Counted from the stretch's first letter, positions 1-8,233 are shown. The stretch: DNA of 45,784 bases from DAOUKH01 sp034421515 (GCA_034421515.1 DAOUKH010000057.1:1-45784); one strand, 5' to 3'. Translations and numbers: made by a program. The notes: generated from the letters alone by a model not told the origin.

Positions 1-1
1 C

Positions 2-1105
2 GAGGACATCCACGTCCACTGCGCGGTGACGGTGCACGACGACGGGCGTCTGACGGTGGACTTCGACGGCTCGGACACGCGGGACAACCTCGGCTCGTAC
101 AGCGCGTTCGGGAACACACGGGGCTACGTCGTCTCGCAGCTCGCGGCCATGATGGACCCGAGCATTCCCAAGAACGAGGGCTTCTTCAACAGCGTCGAGA
201 TCCGCGCGCCGGAGGGGACGTGCGTGAACCCCCGCTACGGCAAGACGGTGGCGGCGGGGACGCACCACCCGGGCAGCGAGATCGGCGAGGCGATCGCGGT
301 GGCGCTCTCGCAGGCCGTGCCGGAGCGCGCTTGCCCGCAGGTCTACAAACTCGCCAGCCCCACGGTGATCTTCGGTCAGCATCCTCGGACGGGACGCTTC
401 TTCGTCGACCAGGGAACGGACACGTACGCCGGCTACTGCGGCGCCATCGAAGGGCAGGACGGCTGGGGAGCGCGGAACTGCAACTCAGGGAACTTGATGC
501 GTTCCCAAGCCGAGGTGCAGGAGTCGACGTACCCGATCCGCTTCGCTACGCGGGACATCACCCCCGACACCGGCGGGCCGGGGCAGTGGCGGGGCCATCC
601 CGGCAGCCTTTATGTGAAGCAGTTGCTCTCCGACGTGGTGGTGAACGCCTGGATCATGGGGGTTAAGCACCCCGTGCCCGGCATCGCCGGGGGACGGGAG
701 GGCGCACCGAACCATCTGATCATGCGCGGCGGCGGCCCCGACGCCTTCGAGGTGACGTCGACGGCGTTCAAGACGCCCCACGCGCCCGGCGAGGCGATCA
801 TCTACCAGTTCGGCGGAGGCGGGGGATGGGGCGACCCGCTCGACCGCGACCCGGCGTCGGTGCGCGAAGACGTGCTCGACGAGTACGTATCGGTGGAAGG
901 AGCGCGCCGCGACTACGGCGTCGTGCTCACGGGCGACGTCGATGACGAATCGCTCGCCGTCGACTACGCGGCGACGGAGTCACTGCGCGCCGAGCTCCGT
1001 GCGGACGCCGAACTGCGCCGCCGGCACTGGCAGGAGCGCCTCGACGCGCTGCGCCGTTCTGCGGAGGAGAACGCCCGGCGCATGGCCGAAGCGCTGGGCG
1101 GCTAG
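2..1105 (+). CDS. Hydantoinase B/oxoprolinase family protein, C-terminal part (5' end outside window)
   Basis: The frame is open from base 2, so the gene starts to the left of the window; 367 C-terminal residues are visible of a family that usually runs to about 550-600. Family members (HyuB, or the C-terminal half of 5-oxoprolinase) act with a HyuA-type subunit in ATP-dependent opening of hydantoin, oxoproline or related rings in the cytoplasm. Family signs seen here are a glycine-rich stretch with HHPGSEIGEA, the ITPDTGGPGQWRG segment, and the C-terminal GGGGGWGDPLDRDP followed by SVEGARRDYGVVL. The final 40 residues are charged and probably helical. The HyuA partner is not in the window; it would be expected upstream. 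The stop codon overlaps the stop of the convergent SDR gene in a shared CTAG at 1102-1105. The family call is secure; the substrate cannot be told. Confidence 0.9.
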   Translation, partial: EDIHVHCAVTVHDDGRLTVDFDGSDTRDNLGSYSAFGNTRGYVVSQLAAMMDPSIPKNEGFFNSVEIRAPEGTCVNPRYGKTVAAGTHHPGSEIGEAIAVALSQAVPERACPQVYKLASPTVIFGQHPRTGRFFVDQGTDTYAGYCGAIEGQDGWGARNCNSGNLMRSQAEVQESTYPIRFATRDITPDTGGPGQWRGHPGSLYVKQLLSDVVVNAWIMGVKHPVPGIAGGREGAPNHLIMRGGGPDAFEVTSTAFKTPHAPGEAIIYQFGGGGGWGDPLDRDPASVREDVLDEYVSVEGARRDYGVVLTGDVDDESLAVDYAATESLRAELRADAELRRRHWQERLDALRRSAEENARRMAEALGG

Positions 1106-1875
1106 CTTTCCATGATGTCGCCGGCGTCGACGACGAGGGTCTGGCCGGTCATGAGGGCGCTGTCGTCGGAGGCGAGGTAGAGGGCGGTGCCGGTGAGGTC
1201 GTAGGGCTGGAGCGTCCTACCGAGCGCCTTCAGGTGGCGCTTGGCCTCGATGGCCTTTTCCGGTAGTACGCGCAGGGTCGCCTCGGTGAGGGTCGTGCCG
1301 GGGGCGATGGCGTTGACGCGGATGTTGTCGACGCCCACGGTGCGGGCCATCGACTTGGTGAGGTGAACGACGCCGGACTTGGAGAGGCCGTAGGCGTAGT
1401 TGGGGAAGGTCTTGGCGGGGCGGAAGGAGACCTGCGACGGGTAGGCGGCCACCGACGCGATGTTGATGATGGAGCCGCCGCCCCGCTCACGCAGGAAAGG
1501 GAGCACGGCGCGGCTGCAGATGAGGGTGCCGACGAGGTTTACCTCGAGCACCTTGCGCAGGTACTCGACGGAATAGTCGCGGAAGTCGAGGTCGTAGTAG
1601 ATCGCGGCGTTGTTGACGAGAACGTCGATGCCGCCGAAGCGGTCGGCCGATAGTTGGGCCATGCGGTCGGCGCTGGCCTCGTCGGCGACGTCGGCCTCGA
1701 GAGCCATGGCCCGGCCGCCGGAGGACTCGATTTCGGCGGCGACCGCCTGGGCTTGCTCGGTGCGCAGGTCGGCCACCACGACGGCGGCCCCCTCGCCGGC
1801 GAAGCGCAGGCAGTACTCGCGGCCGATTCCCTGCGCGCCGCCGGTCACGATGGCTACTTTTCCTTCAAGCAGCAT
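1102..1875 (-). CDS. SDR family NAD(P)-dependent oxidoreductase
   Basis: This is a 257-residue classical short-chain dehydrogenase. The Rossmann glycine motif TGGAQGIG lies at residues 11-18, an NNAA segment near 88-91, and the catalytic residues are probably Ser141, Tyr162 and Lys166 (YGLSK). The Ser-to-Tyr distance is 21 residues, longer than the usual 12-14, because of an insertion rich in Pro, Phe and Lys between them; this may shape the substrate pocket. The C terminus reads VVDAGD, as is usual for the family. An ATG start at 1875 follows AAGGAG by five bases. The gene is convergent with the hydantoinase B gene and may be co-transcribed with the membrane protein upstream on the same strand, although a 42-base gap separates them. 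Substrate unknown. Confidence 0.92.
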   Translation of the reverse strand: MLLEGKVAIVTGGAQGIGREYCLRFAGEGAAVVVADLRTEQAQAVAAEIESSGGRAMALEADVADEASADRMAQLSADRFGGIDVLVNNAAIYYDLDFRDYSVEYLRKVLEVNLVGTLICSRAVLPFLRERGGGSIINIASVAAYPSQVSFRPAKTFPNYAYGLSKSGVVHLTKSMARTVGVDNIRVNAIAPGTTLTEATLRVLPEKAIEAKRHLKALGRTLQPYDLTGTALYLASDDSALMTGQTLVVDAGDIMES

Positions 1876-1917
1876 GGTTACTCCTTGTTGTTCTGGCGGC
1901 CATTCCTTGGGCGGTCT

Positions 1918-2454
1918 CTACGACGTTCCCTCCACGCCGCCGGTCAGGGCGACGACGACACCTAGCAGGACGAGCCACGGGATGGCGGCAAGCAGGACTA
2001 CGAAGACCGCCCGCCAGGTGGAGGTGTAGTCCAGGGCCTGCCGCACGCCGATCACCATGGCCACGATGCTCCAGATGAACGCCACCAGGCCGATCAGCCC
2101 TCCGACCGCGGGTACGAACACAAGGACGCTGAGTATCCCCGGAGTCTGGGCAAAGCCTGTGGTGCGCGCCAGTTCTCCCCAATTGGATTCGGTCTGTTCC
2201 GTCTTCAGAAGCGTGGTCCCAATGAGCATGGTGAGGAGCGCCCACAGGGCCCAGCCCGCCATGCCGCGGATGATGCCGACGATGATGGCTCTGACGACAT
2301 CGGTTTCGTCACCGGTCAACAGCGTGCCGACGACGCTGGCGATGGTGACGAGAATCACTATGAACAGCGCTTGTCCCGTTGCGCCGCGGTCGGCTTCCAC
2401 CTCCTCGTAGGTGGCTACATTCAGGCGGGCGGCGCCGATCATTCTCTCGATCAT
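1918..2454 (-). CDS. Yip1-like integral membrane protein, function unknown
   Basis: This encodes 178 residues when started at the ATG at 2454, which follows GAGGTG by five bases; a longer reading from 2496 has no such signal. After an amphipathic N terminus (MIERMIGAARLN) come about five hydrophobic segments: roughly residues 28-47, 53-78 (two short spans), 95-120, 122-140 and 150-172. The general pattern, a short soluble N-terminal stretch, then Trp/Gly-rich helices and a GFAQTPG-type loop, resembles bacterial Yip1-domain proteins, which have no assigned biochemical role. It lies between an SDR and an ABC exporter on the same strand, with about 105 bases to the exporter permease. The call rests on topology and motif resemblance only. 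Confidence 0.65.
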   Translation of the reverse strand: MIERMIGAARLNVATYEEVEADRGATGQALFIVILVTIASVVGTLLTGDETDVVRAIIVGIIRGMAGWALWALLTMLIGTTLLKTEQTESNWGELARTTGFAQTPGILSVLVFVPAVGGLIGLVAFIWSIVAMVIGVRQALDYTSTWRAVFVVLLAAIPWLVLLGVVVALTGGVEGTS

Positions 2455-2559
2455 GGGATCACCTCGGTTGGGAAGATGTGCGGGCCTGCGGCCCACTCTG
2501 GGGGCGTCGGCGACATGGTACTACGTTGAAGGACCGGTGGGGGCCGGTCGCGGCGGCGC

Positions 2560-3327
2560 CTAGGCTGTTTCCTTGCGGAACATCCAGGTGGTCCACGTCA
2601 CGAAGATAAGGGTCCCGCCGACGAGCACCCAGACGCCGGGGAGGATCGTGCTCCAGGCCCAACCGTCGATGACGAGGGCGCGGAGGGCGTCCATGACGTA
2701 GGTGACCGGGTTGAGCTGGACGGCAACCTTGAACCAGCCGCCGAGGAGATCGACGGGTAGGAAGGCGGTGGTGATGAAGACAAAGGGGAAGAAGATGATG
2801 AAGGAGGCTTGCATGGCCTGGGCGCTCTTGGTCTTCAGGGCAATGAGGATGCTGAGGCACGACCAGATGAGGCCGAAGACGGAGGAAGCCAGCAGGAGCA
2901 CGACGACGCCGAGTGCGCCGGTCTCGAAGGTGACGCCGAAGGCGAAGGCGATCACGATGACGACGAGCCCTTGGAGCAGACCGCGCGTGGCGGCGACGAG
3001 GAGCGCTCCCGCCAGAATCGAGAGGCGATTGATGGGGGCAAGGAGGAGCTTGTCGAGGTAGCCGGAGAGCATGTCGGTGACAAGGGCCAGGCCGGCGTCG
3101 GCGGAGGTGAAGAGAATGGCCTGCACGACGATCATGGGGGTGAGGAAGGCCTGGTAGTCGTCGGTGGGGAAGTCGGGTAGGAAGATGAGGCCGTCGAAGC
3201 CGGCGCTGAAGACCACGAAGAAGAAGGCCGTGATGAAGAGCGGCGGGATGATGATGACCGGCTGCAGCATCCAGATGCGGATGTTGCGCCGGTAGAGGTA
3301 GAAGGTTTCGGCTGCGATTCGGAGCAT
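2560..3327 (-). CDS. ABC-2 type transporter permease (DrrB-like)
   Basis: A 255-residue membrane subunit of an ABC exporter. Six hydrophobic segments are visible: a first helix after the amphipathic N terminus, a second around 55-75, then four in the C-terminal two thirds, ending in a short basic tail. The hydrophilic segment YLDKLLLAPINR resembles the coupling-helix region of ABC-2 permeases of the DrrB/NodJ group, and the LNPVTYVMDALR stretch before the last helices is also typical. The start ATG (3327-3325) overlaps the stop of the ATPase gene upstream by one base (TGATG), so the two are almost certainly translationally coupled. It probably moves a hydrophobic compound or lipid outward; the cargo cannot be inferred. 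Confidence 0.88.
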   Translation of the reverse strand: MLRIAAETFYLYRRNIRIWMLQPVIIIPPLFITAFFFVVFSAGFDGLIFLPDFPTDDYQAFLTPMIVVQAILFTSADAGLALVTDMLSGYLDKLLLAPINRLSILAGALLVAATRGLLQGLVVIVIAFAFGVTFETGALGVVVLLLASSVFGLIWSCLSILIALKTKSAQAMQASFIIFFPFVFITTAFLPVDLLGGWFKVAVQLNPVTYVMDALRALVIDGWAWSTILPGVWVLVGGTLIFVTWTTWMFRKETA

Positions 3328-4358
3328 CAGCGGTTCTTGAGGCCGAGGAAGGGCCGGAATAGGGCGTCGCCGCCGCTGCCCGACCCGGAGTCGGACCGGA
3401 TCGAGCGGCCGGTGAACTTCAGAAAGACGTCGTCGAGGGTGGGCTCGGAGACGGCGACCGACGCTACCGGGACGCCGCGCTCGTTGAGTGTCCGCATCAA
3501 GTTGGCCGCCGCGGAGCCGCCGTCGTCGACGGTGATCTGCAGGCAGTCGCCCGTCCACGACGCGTCGTGGACGTAGGGTTGCTCGGCGACGAGGGCCCGC
3601 ACGCCCTCGGGGTCGCGGGGGGCGTCGGCGCCATCCTCAGCGGCGACGGTCAGGGAGACGACGTCGCCGCCGACCTCGTCCTTGAGTGAGTCGGGGGTGC
3701 CGCGCGCCACGATCTTGCCTTCGTCGATGATGGCGATGCGTTCGCAGAGGCGGTCGGCTTCCTCCATGATCTGCGTGGTGAGCACGATGGTGACGCCCTC
3801 GTCGTTGAGCTGCTTGAGGTAGTCCCAGATGGCGAGGCGGCTCTGGGGATCGAGGCCCGTGGTGGGCTCGTCGAGGAAGAGGAGGGGCGGCTCGTGCACC
3901 AAGGCGCTCAGCAGGTCGACGCGCCGGCGCATTCCGCCGGAGTAGGCGCCCACCTTACGGTCGGCGGCATCCTCCAGGCCGAGCAAGGCCAGTAGCTCGT
4001 CGGCGCGCTCCTCGGCGCGGCGGCGCGGAAGGTTATAGAGCAGGCCTTGGAGCCGGAGGAAGTCGCGTCCCGATGCCAGGTCGTCGAGGCCGACCTCCTG
4101 CAGCGCGAAGCCGATGCTCTCGCGGATGGCCCCGGGCCGGCGATCGATGTCGTGGCCGGCGACGGTTACCCGTCCGGCGGTCTTCTTAAGGAGGGTGCCG
4201 AGCACCTTGAGCGTGGTGCTCTTGCCCGCGCCGTTGGGGCCGAGGAAGCCGAAGAACTCCCCTTTCGCCACGGAGAAGGAGATGCCGTCGACGGCCCGCA
4301 CGCCGCCGGGATAGACCATCACCAGGTCCTCGACCTGGAGCATCGGTTCGTTTGTCAT
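3327..4358 (-). CDS. ABC exporter ATP-binding protein (DrrA-like)
   Basis: This encodes a 343-residue ATPase when started at the ATG at 4358. It has a Walker A motif GPNGAGKST, signature YSGGMRRR, Walker B LLFLDEPTTGLD, and the GFLGPNGAG and MEEADRLCERIAIIDEGKI segments typical of the DrrA/CcmA-like daunorubicin resistance subfamily. About 110 residues follow the ATPase core; they include a VSEPTLDDVFLKFTGR stretch that is conserved at the end of DrrA-type proteins. The start is uncertain: the nearest purine-rich stretch (AAAGGA) lies about 16 bases upstream, and a GC-rich in-frame extension to 4427 is possible but looks non-coding. A weak -10-like TAAAGT (minus strand, 4418-4423) lies just upstream. 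It energises the permease encoded directly downstream. Confidence 0.9.
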   Translation of the reverse strand: MTNEPMLQVEDLVMVYPGGVRAVDGISFSVAKGEFFGFLGPNGAGKSTTLKVLGTLLKKTAGRVTVAGHDIDRRPGAIRESIGFALQEVGLDDLASGRDFLRLQGLLYNLPRRRAEERADELLALLGLEDAADRKVGAYSGGMRRRVDLLSALVHEPPLLFLDEPTTGLDPQSRLAIWDYLKQLNDEGVTIVLTTQIMEEADRLCERIAIIDEGKIVARGTPDSLKDEVGGDVVSLTVAAEDGADAPRDPEGVRALVAEQPYVHDASWTGDCLQITVDDGGSAAANLMRTLNERGVPVASVAVSEPTLDDVFLKFTGRSIRSDSGSGSGGDALFRPFLGLKNR

Positions 4359-4489
4359 CGAGGGCGCGGGTCCAGTCCTTTCGGCGCCGTCGGTAGTGGG
4401 CGGCTCGCCGACCACCCACTTTAGCACGAGCGGGAGGCTAGCACGGCGCCGCTGGGAGAGGGAAGGGGCTCATGTCAGTGCACGGCGGC

Positions 4490-4495
4490 TATAAT
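4490..4495 (+). promoter_or_regulatory. Candidate -10 element before the LLM oxidoreductase
   Basis: A perfect TATAAT in GGCTATAAT lies 41 bases before the start codon at 4537, in the gap between the divergent ABC exporter and this gene. No good -35 hexamer is seen 16-18 bases upstream. The same GC-TATAAT pattern recurs before the phosphotriesterase gene at 20948. Confidence 0.45.
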
Positions 4496-4536
4496 CACCG
4501 GCGGACCGCGCCGGAAGGGCGCGGGAGGGAGAGGCG

Positions 4537-5460
4537 ATGCTGAAGCTCTCGGTTGGCCTGCCGACAGACAAGGTGCAACTCGGCGACGAGTTCAACAGCG
4601 GCGAGGGTGTGATGGAGATGGCCCGCACCGCGGAGGAGGCCGGCTTCGACGCCGTTCACGTCACCGACCACCCCTTCCCGGAGGACGCCTGGATGGCGTC
4701 GGGCGGGCACCACGCGCTCGACCCTTGGGTGCCGCTCTCGTTCGCGGCGGCGGCGACGACGACTATTGGGCTGCAGACCCACATCCTGGTGCTCCCGTAC
4801 CGGAATCCCTTCCTAACGGCGAAGTCGGTAGTGAGCCTCGACGTGCTCTCCGGAGGTCGGGTGATCGTCGGCGTCGCCGCGGGCTATCTAGAGCCGGAGT
4901 TCGACGCGTTGGGCGTCGACTACACCGAGCGCAACGAGCTGACCGACGAGGCGATCATCGCAATGAAGCGGGCGTGGACCGAGGACGGCATCTCGATGCA
5001 GGGCCGGCACTTCTCGGTGCGAGGCCATTCCATGCTGCCGAAACCGCGGCAGAAGCCGCATCCGCCCATCTGGATCGGCGGCAACAGCAAGCAGGCCATC
5101 CGGCGGGCCATCGACCTGGCGGACGGCTGGATCCCCATCCCCAACTTCAAGGCGACGGTGGCGCGGCGGAAGACGCCGGCCATCGAGAACCTCGACGACC
5201 TGCAAAGCCGCATCGATTACGCCCGCGAGTACGCAGAGAGCGCCGGCCGCACCGCACCGCTCGACATCGTCTTTGTCCCCTTCGGGCTCGGCGACTTCCG
5301 CAACCCCACGTTCAGCCCCGAGGAGTTCCTCGACAACGCGGGGCGGCTCCGGGAGATGGGCGTGACGTGGCTGAGCGTCAACCTCCCCAGCGACAACCGC
5401 GCAGTCCTGCTGGAGAGCATGCGGCGCTTCTCCGAAGAGGTCAGGCCCAGGCTCGGCTAA
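4537..5460 (+). CDS. LLM-class (luciferase-like) F420/flavin-dependent oxidoreductase
   Basis: A 307-residue TIM-barrel oxidoreductase of the bacterial luciferase/F420 superfamily. Visible family features are the N-terminal EEAGFDAVHVTDHPF segment, the ILVLPYRNPFLTAKSVVSLDVLSGGR stretch (as separate motifs LPYRNP and DVLSGGR), then GVAAGYLEPEFDALG, and the PPIWIGGNS motif leading into a nucleotide-binding loop. Such enzymes use F420 or FMN to oxidise or reduce small organic substrates in the cytoplasm. The ATG follows a GGAGGGAGAGG purine run by two to three bases, and a TATAAT lies 41 bases upstream. The esterase gene follows after 19 bases, so the two form a likely operon and may act on the same compound, for instance hydrolysis of an ester next to a redox step. 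Substrate unknown. Confidence 0.92.
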   Translation: MLKLSVGLPTDKVQLGDEFNSGEGVMEMARTAEEAGFDAVHVTDHPFPEDAWMASGGHHALDPWVPLSFAAAATTTIGLQTHILVLPYRNPFLTAKSVVSLDVLSGGRVIVGVAAGYLEPEFDALGVDYTERNELTDEAIIAMKRAWTEDGISMQGRHFSVRGHSMLPKPRQKPHPPIWIGGNSKQAIRRAIDLADGWIPIPNFKATVARRKTPAIENLDDLQSRIDYAREYAESAGRTAPLDIVFVPFGLGDFRNPTFSPEEFLDNAGRLREMGVTWLSVNLPSDNRAVLLESMRRFSEEVRPRLG

Positions 5461-5479
5461 AGCCCGAAAGGAGCGCACC

Positions 5480-6409
5480 ATGCCGTTGCATCCCCAGGCC
5501 GAGGCCATCGCCCGCGCGTTCGCGGAGCGGGTGGCGGCCGCGACCGGCCCCGCGCCGACCATCGAGGAGCGCCGCGCCATGGTGGACGCCTCGCCCCGCC
5601 AGCCGGGGGCGGAGATGGCGCTCGTTGAGAACCGGACGGTCGAAGGGCCGAACGGCGAGGTGCCGGTGCGGGTCCTCGTGCCGCACGGCAAGGGGCCGTT
5701 TCCGGTCGTCATGTACTTCCACGGCGGCGGGTGGGTAATCGGCACCGTCGACTCAAGTGAAGCGCTGGCACGCAGCATCGCCGAGGCCAGCGGCTGCATT
5801 GTGGTGTCGGTCGAGTACCGGCTCGCCCCGGAGCACAAGTTTCCCATGGGGCTGGAGGACTGCTACGCCGCCACACGCTGGGCCGCGGAGGAGGCCGCCT
5901 CGTTCGGCGGCGACGGCTCGCGGCTGGCGGTGAGCGGGGACAGCTCCGGCGGCAATTTGGCCGCAGCGGTGTGCCTCGTCGCCCGCGACCGAGGTGGGCC
6001 TGCCATCGCCTATCAGGCGCTCATCTACCCCGTGCTCGACCGCGACTTCAAGACGAAGTCGTACGAAGAGAACGCCAACGGCTACCTGCTGACGCGGCGC
6101 ATGATGGTGAGCAACTGGCGGGACTATCTCGACCGCGAGGAGACGGCCTCCGACCCTTACGCCGCGCCGGTGCAGTCGAAGGACGTGTCGGGGCTCCCGC
6201 CCGCCTACGTGCTCACCGCCGAGTACGACCCCCTACGGGACGAGGGTGCGACCTACTCAGGGATGTTGGAGCGGGCCGGCGTGCCGACGCGCTACGTCTG
6301 CTACGACGGGATGGTGCACGGCTTCTTCGGCTTCACCGGGCAGGTCGACATGGCTTCCGTGGCCGTGGCCGATCTGGGCGCGGCGCTGCGCGAGGCGCTT
6401 GCGGGGTAG
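5480..6409 (+). CDS. Alpha/beta hydrolase, hormone-sensitive-lipase (GDXG) family esterase
   Basis: This 309-residue protein has a complete HSL-type active site: oxyanion motif HGGGW at 81-85, nucleophile Ser155 in GDSSGGN (153-159), Asp250 in TAEYDPLRDEG and His280 in GMVHGFFGF. The N-terminal 60 residues form the cap region usual for this family. It probably hydrolyses short-chain carboxylic esters in the cytoplasm. The ATG follows AAAGGAGC by about five bases. It is downstream of the LLM oxidoreductase with a 19-base gap. Immediately after its stop lie three tight hairpins (6416-6482) that could end transcription. Confidence 0.94.
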   Translation: MPLHPQAEAIARAFAERVAAATGPAPTIEERRAMVDASPRQPGAEMALVENRTVEGPNGEVPVRVLVPHGKGPFPVVMYFHGGGWVIGTVDSSEALARSIAEASGCIVVSVEYRLAPEHKFPMGLEDCYAATRWAAEEAASFGGDGSRLAVSGDSSGGNLAAAVCLVARDRGGPAIAYQALIYPVLDRDFKTKSYEENANGYLLTRRMMVSNWRDYLDREETASDPYAAPVQSKDVSGLPPAYVLTAEYDPLRDEGATYSGMLERAGVPTRYVCYDGMVHGFFGFTGQVDMASVAVADLGAALREALAG

Positions 6410-6415
6410 GGGAGC

Positions 6416-6482
6416 AGCGCCCTGCGGGCGCTCGCGCGCCTAGCGGCGCGCGCCCTCTCTCAGTCTCCCCCAGAGGGGGAGA
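6416..6482. repeat. Cluster of three adjacent perfect hairpins between convergent genes
   Basis: Three inverted repeats follow one another with little spacing: AGCGCCC/GGGCGCT (6416-6422 with 6426-6432), CGCGCGCC/GGCGCGCG (6433-6440 with 6445-6452), and TCTCCCCC/GGGGGAGA (6464-6471 with 6475-6482). There is no long T run. They sit between the esterase stop and the stop of a small minus-strand gene, so they may act as a bidirectional transcription stop or be a dispersed REP-like intergenic element. Only this one full copy was noticed in the window. Confidence 0.6.
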
Positions 6483-6496
6483 GGTTTCTGAAGGGT

Positions 6497-6652
6497 CTAC
6501 GTCCGGTCGGCTAGGAGAAAGCCTCCGACGTACATGAGCGCGGTGCCGACGGTGAGCTCGACGACCGCCCACCCGGCGCCGAATGCGATAAAGATAAAGA
6601 GGGCGCCGAGCGACCAAGCCAGGAATACCAGGCCCCAAATGGCTTGTTCCAT
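6497..6652 (-). CDS. Small 51-residue membrane protein
   Basis: A short gene of 51 codons starting with ATG at 6652, preceded by GGGAGGA with a five-base gap to the start. The product begins MEQAIWGLVFLAWSLGALF and has two hydrophobic spans, about residues 6-25 and 27-48, ending LLADRT. It is the last gene of the minus-strand importer operon, after the 39-residue protein, with a gap of 71 bases. I recognise no family. Small hydrophobic proteins of this kind often act as accessory subunits of membrane complexes, but nothing here proves a link with the transporter. The clear ribosome binding site and helical pattern support that it is real. Confidence 0.6.
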   Translation of the reverse strand: MEQAIWGLVFLAWSLGALFIFIAFGAGWAVVELTVGTALMYVGGFLLADRT

Positions 6653-6723
6653 CCCAATCCTCCCTTAGCGGACCCCGTGTAGCCTATCGCGCAGCGGGCC
6701 GGTCGTTCGTGTTTCGATGCCGT

Positions 6724-6843
6724 TTAGCTCCCGAGCCATATCCTGCCGGTGAGCGCGTACTCGAGCGGAAGTGTGATAAGGAGGCAGAGCGCGATGAAGC
6801 CAAAGGCCACGATGAAGAACTCTTTCATGCCGCTGGTTTCCAT
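6724..6843 (-). CDS. Small 39-residue single-pass membrane protein
   Basis: Started at the ATG at 6843, which follows GAGGAGG by ten bases, the product is 39 residues: a short polar N terminus (METSGMKEF), one hydrophobic helix of about 20 residues, and a C terminus ending GRIWLGS. It lies 46 bases after the DppC stop on the same strand. A longer in-frame reading to 6909 would overlap the DppC coding end and lacks a ribosome binding site. No family recognised. It could be a small regulator or stabiliser of the Dpp-type importer; that is inference from position. Confidence 0.6.
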   Translation of the reverse strand: METSGMKEFFIVAFGFIALCLLITLPLEYALTGRIWLGS

Positions 6844-6889
6844 GGTGCGTCGGCCTCCTCGTGGGGATGCACTCGCCCTGAGGGACGAG

Positions 6890-8230
6890 CTAGCGGAGTC
6901 TTCCTCCACCGCCTCTGAGCCTGGGATCGAGCACGTCCCGCACCGCGTCGCCCAGCAGGTTGAAGGAGAGGACGGAAAGGCTGATCAGGATGGCGGGGGT
7001 AATGGCCAGCCAGGGGAACTGTTCGTAGTCGTGAATCGCGTTGACGCCCGAGCCCGCGTTGCCGCTGATCATCGCGCCCCAGGAGGGGTCGGTGGGCTTG
7101 GCGCCGGCGCCGAGGAAGCTCAGTGAGGCCTCGAAGATGATCGTCGCGCCGAGCAGGATCGATGCCTGCACGATCACCGGCGCCATGGCGTTGGGCAGGA
7201 TGTGGCGGAACATGACGCGGTAGTTGGACGCGCCGAGGGCCCGGCTCGCCTCCACGTAGGGGTTCTGCTTGAGCGAGAGCACGGTGCCGCGCACGACGCG
7301 CGCCGTCGTCGGTATCAGCACCACCGCTATGACAAAGAGGGCATTTTGGATGCTGGGCCCCTTGATCGCGATGATGCCCAGGGCCAGGATGAGGGCCGGG
7401 AAAGCCTGGAGGGCGTCGATGAAGCGCTGGACGACGAAGTCGAGGAAGCCTTCGAAGAAGCCGGTGACGAGGCCGATCACCGTGCCGGTGCCCGTCGAGA
7501 TCGCCACCGCAAGGATGCCGACGTAGAGCGAGATGCGCGCGCCGTAGATGGCGCGGGACAGGACGGAGCGGCCGAGATTGTCGGTGCCCAGCCAATGGTT
7601 GAGGTTGGGCGATTCGTTGGCCTCCGTCTTGACTTCGACGAGCTCGTAGCGGGCGCCGTCGGACGCGATGTAGCAGAACTCGCCTTCCTCCGCGCACTCC
7701 TCTTCGGTGAAGGTGACGCATTGCCCCGGATTCGCGCTGCAAAACTCCAGCGTGGTCGTGTTGCTGGCCACGGAGTACTGGATGTCGCCGCCGGGAAACT
7801 CTTCAATCAGGCACGACCCCGGTAACGCATCGCAGAACTCCTTCGTGGCGAGGTTCCGCCTCCTGACCTCGAAGAACCGCACCTCGCCGTCGCGCTCGAT
7901 GCACGCTCCCGCGTTCGCCTTGCAGAAGTCAACCGTGGTGAACGACTGCAACGTTACGGACGCCGAGGCAATCTTCGGCGCCTGTATCTGCGGGGCGGGT
8001 GGGTCCTTGATGGGGAAGAGCTGGTCCGGGTCGTAGGGAGCGATGAGGAGCGGGCCGAAGATCGCGATGATGATCAGGGCGAGAATGATGAGGGCTGAGA
8101 TCCCGCCCAGCGGCTTGTTCCTAAGGAAGCGCCAGTACCAACCGAGGCCGGCAACCAAAACGCCAATGGAGTGCACGATGAGGTACCCGGGCGTTATCGG
8201 TTGTTCTTCTTGTTCTTCGCGGTCGATCAC
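6890..8230 (-). CDS. Dpp/Opp-type ABC importer permease (DppC) with a cysteine-repeat insertion
   Basis: This 446-residue permease is about 150 residues longer than typical DppC (about 300). The family core is clear: an N-terminal OppC-type helix (about 40-65) ending in LLIAPYDPDQLFP, then NHWLGTDNLGRSVLSR (about 211-226), and the inner-membrane permease domain with the EASRALGASNYRVMFRHILPN coupling region (EASRALGAS as key motif). Between the first helix and the LGTDNLGR motif is an insertion of about 130 residues, on the side that should face outward, holding eight cysteines in four Cx6C pairs: 103/110, 133/140, 164/171 and 179/186. Three of these lie in a repeat of about 30 residues with consensus T-x-x-(D/E)-F-C-x-A-x-x-G-x-C. 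The start is GTG, three bases after the DppB stop, so translation is probably coupled. No solute-binding protein or ATPase gene of this system is in the window. Confidence 0.9.
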   Translation of the reverse strand: MIDREEQEEQPITPGYLIVHSIGVLVAGLGWYWRFLRNKPLGGISALIILALIIIAIFGPLLIAPYDPDQLFPIKDPPAPQIQAPKIASASVTLQSFTTVDFCKANAGACIERDGEVRFFEVRRRNLATKEFCDALPGSCLIEEFPGGDIQYSVASNTTTLEFCSANPGQCVTFTEEECAEEGEFCYIASDGARYELVEVKTEANESPNLNHWLGTDNLGRSVLSRAIYGARISLYVGILAVAISTGTGTVIGLVTGFFEGFLDFVVQRFIDALQAFPALILALGIIAIKGPSIQNALFVIAVVLIPTTARVVRGTVLSLKQNPYVEASRALGASNYRVMFRHILPNAMAPVIVQASILLGATIIFEASLSFLGAGAKPTDPSWGAMISGNAGSGVNAIHDYEQFPWLAITPAILISLSVLSFNLLGDAVRDVLDPRLRGGGGRLR

Positions 8231-8233
8231 GGG

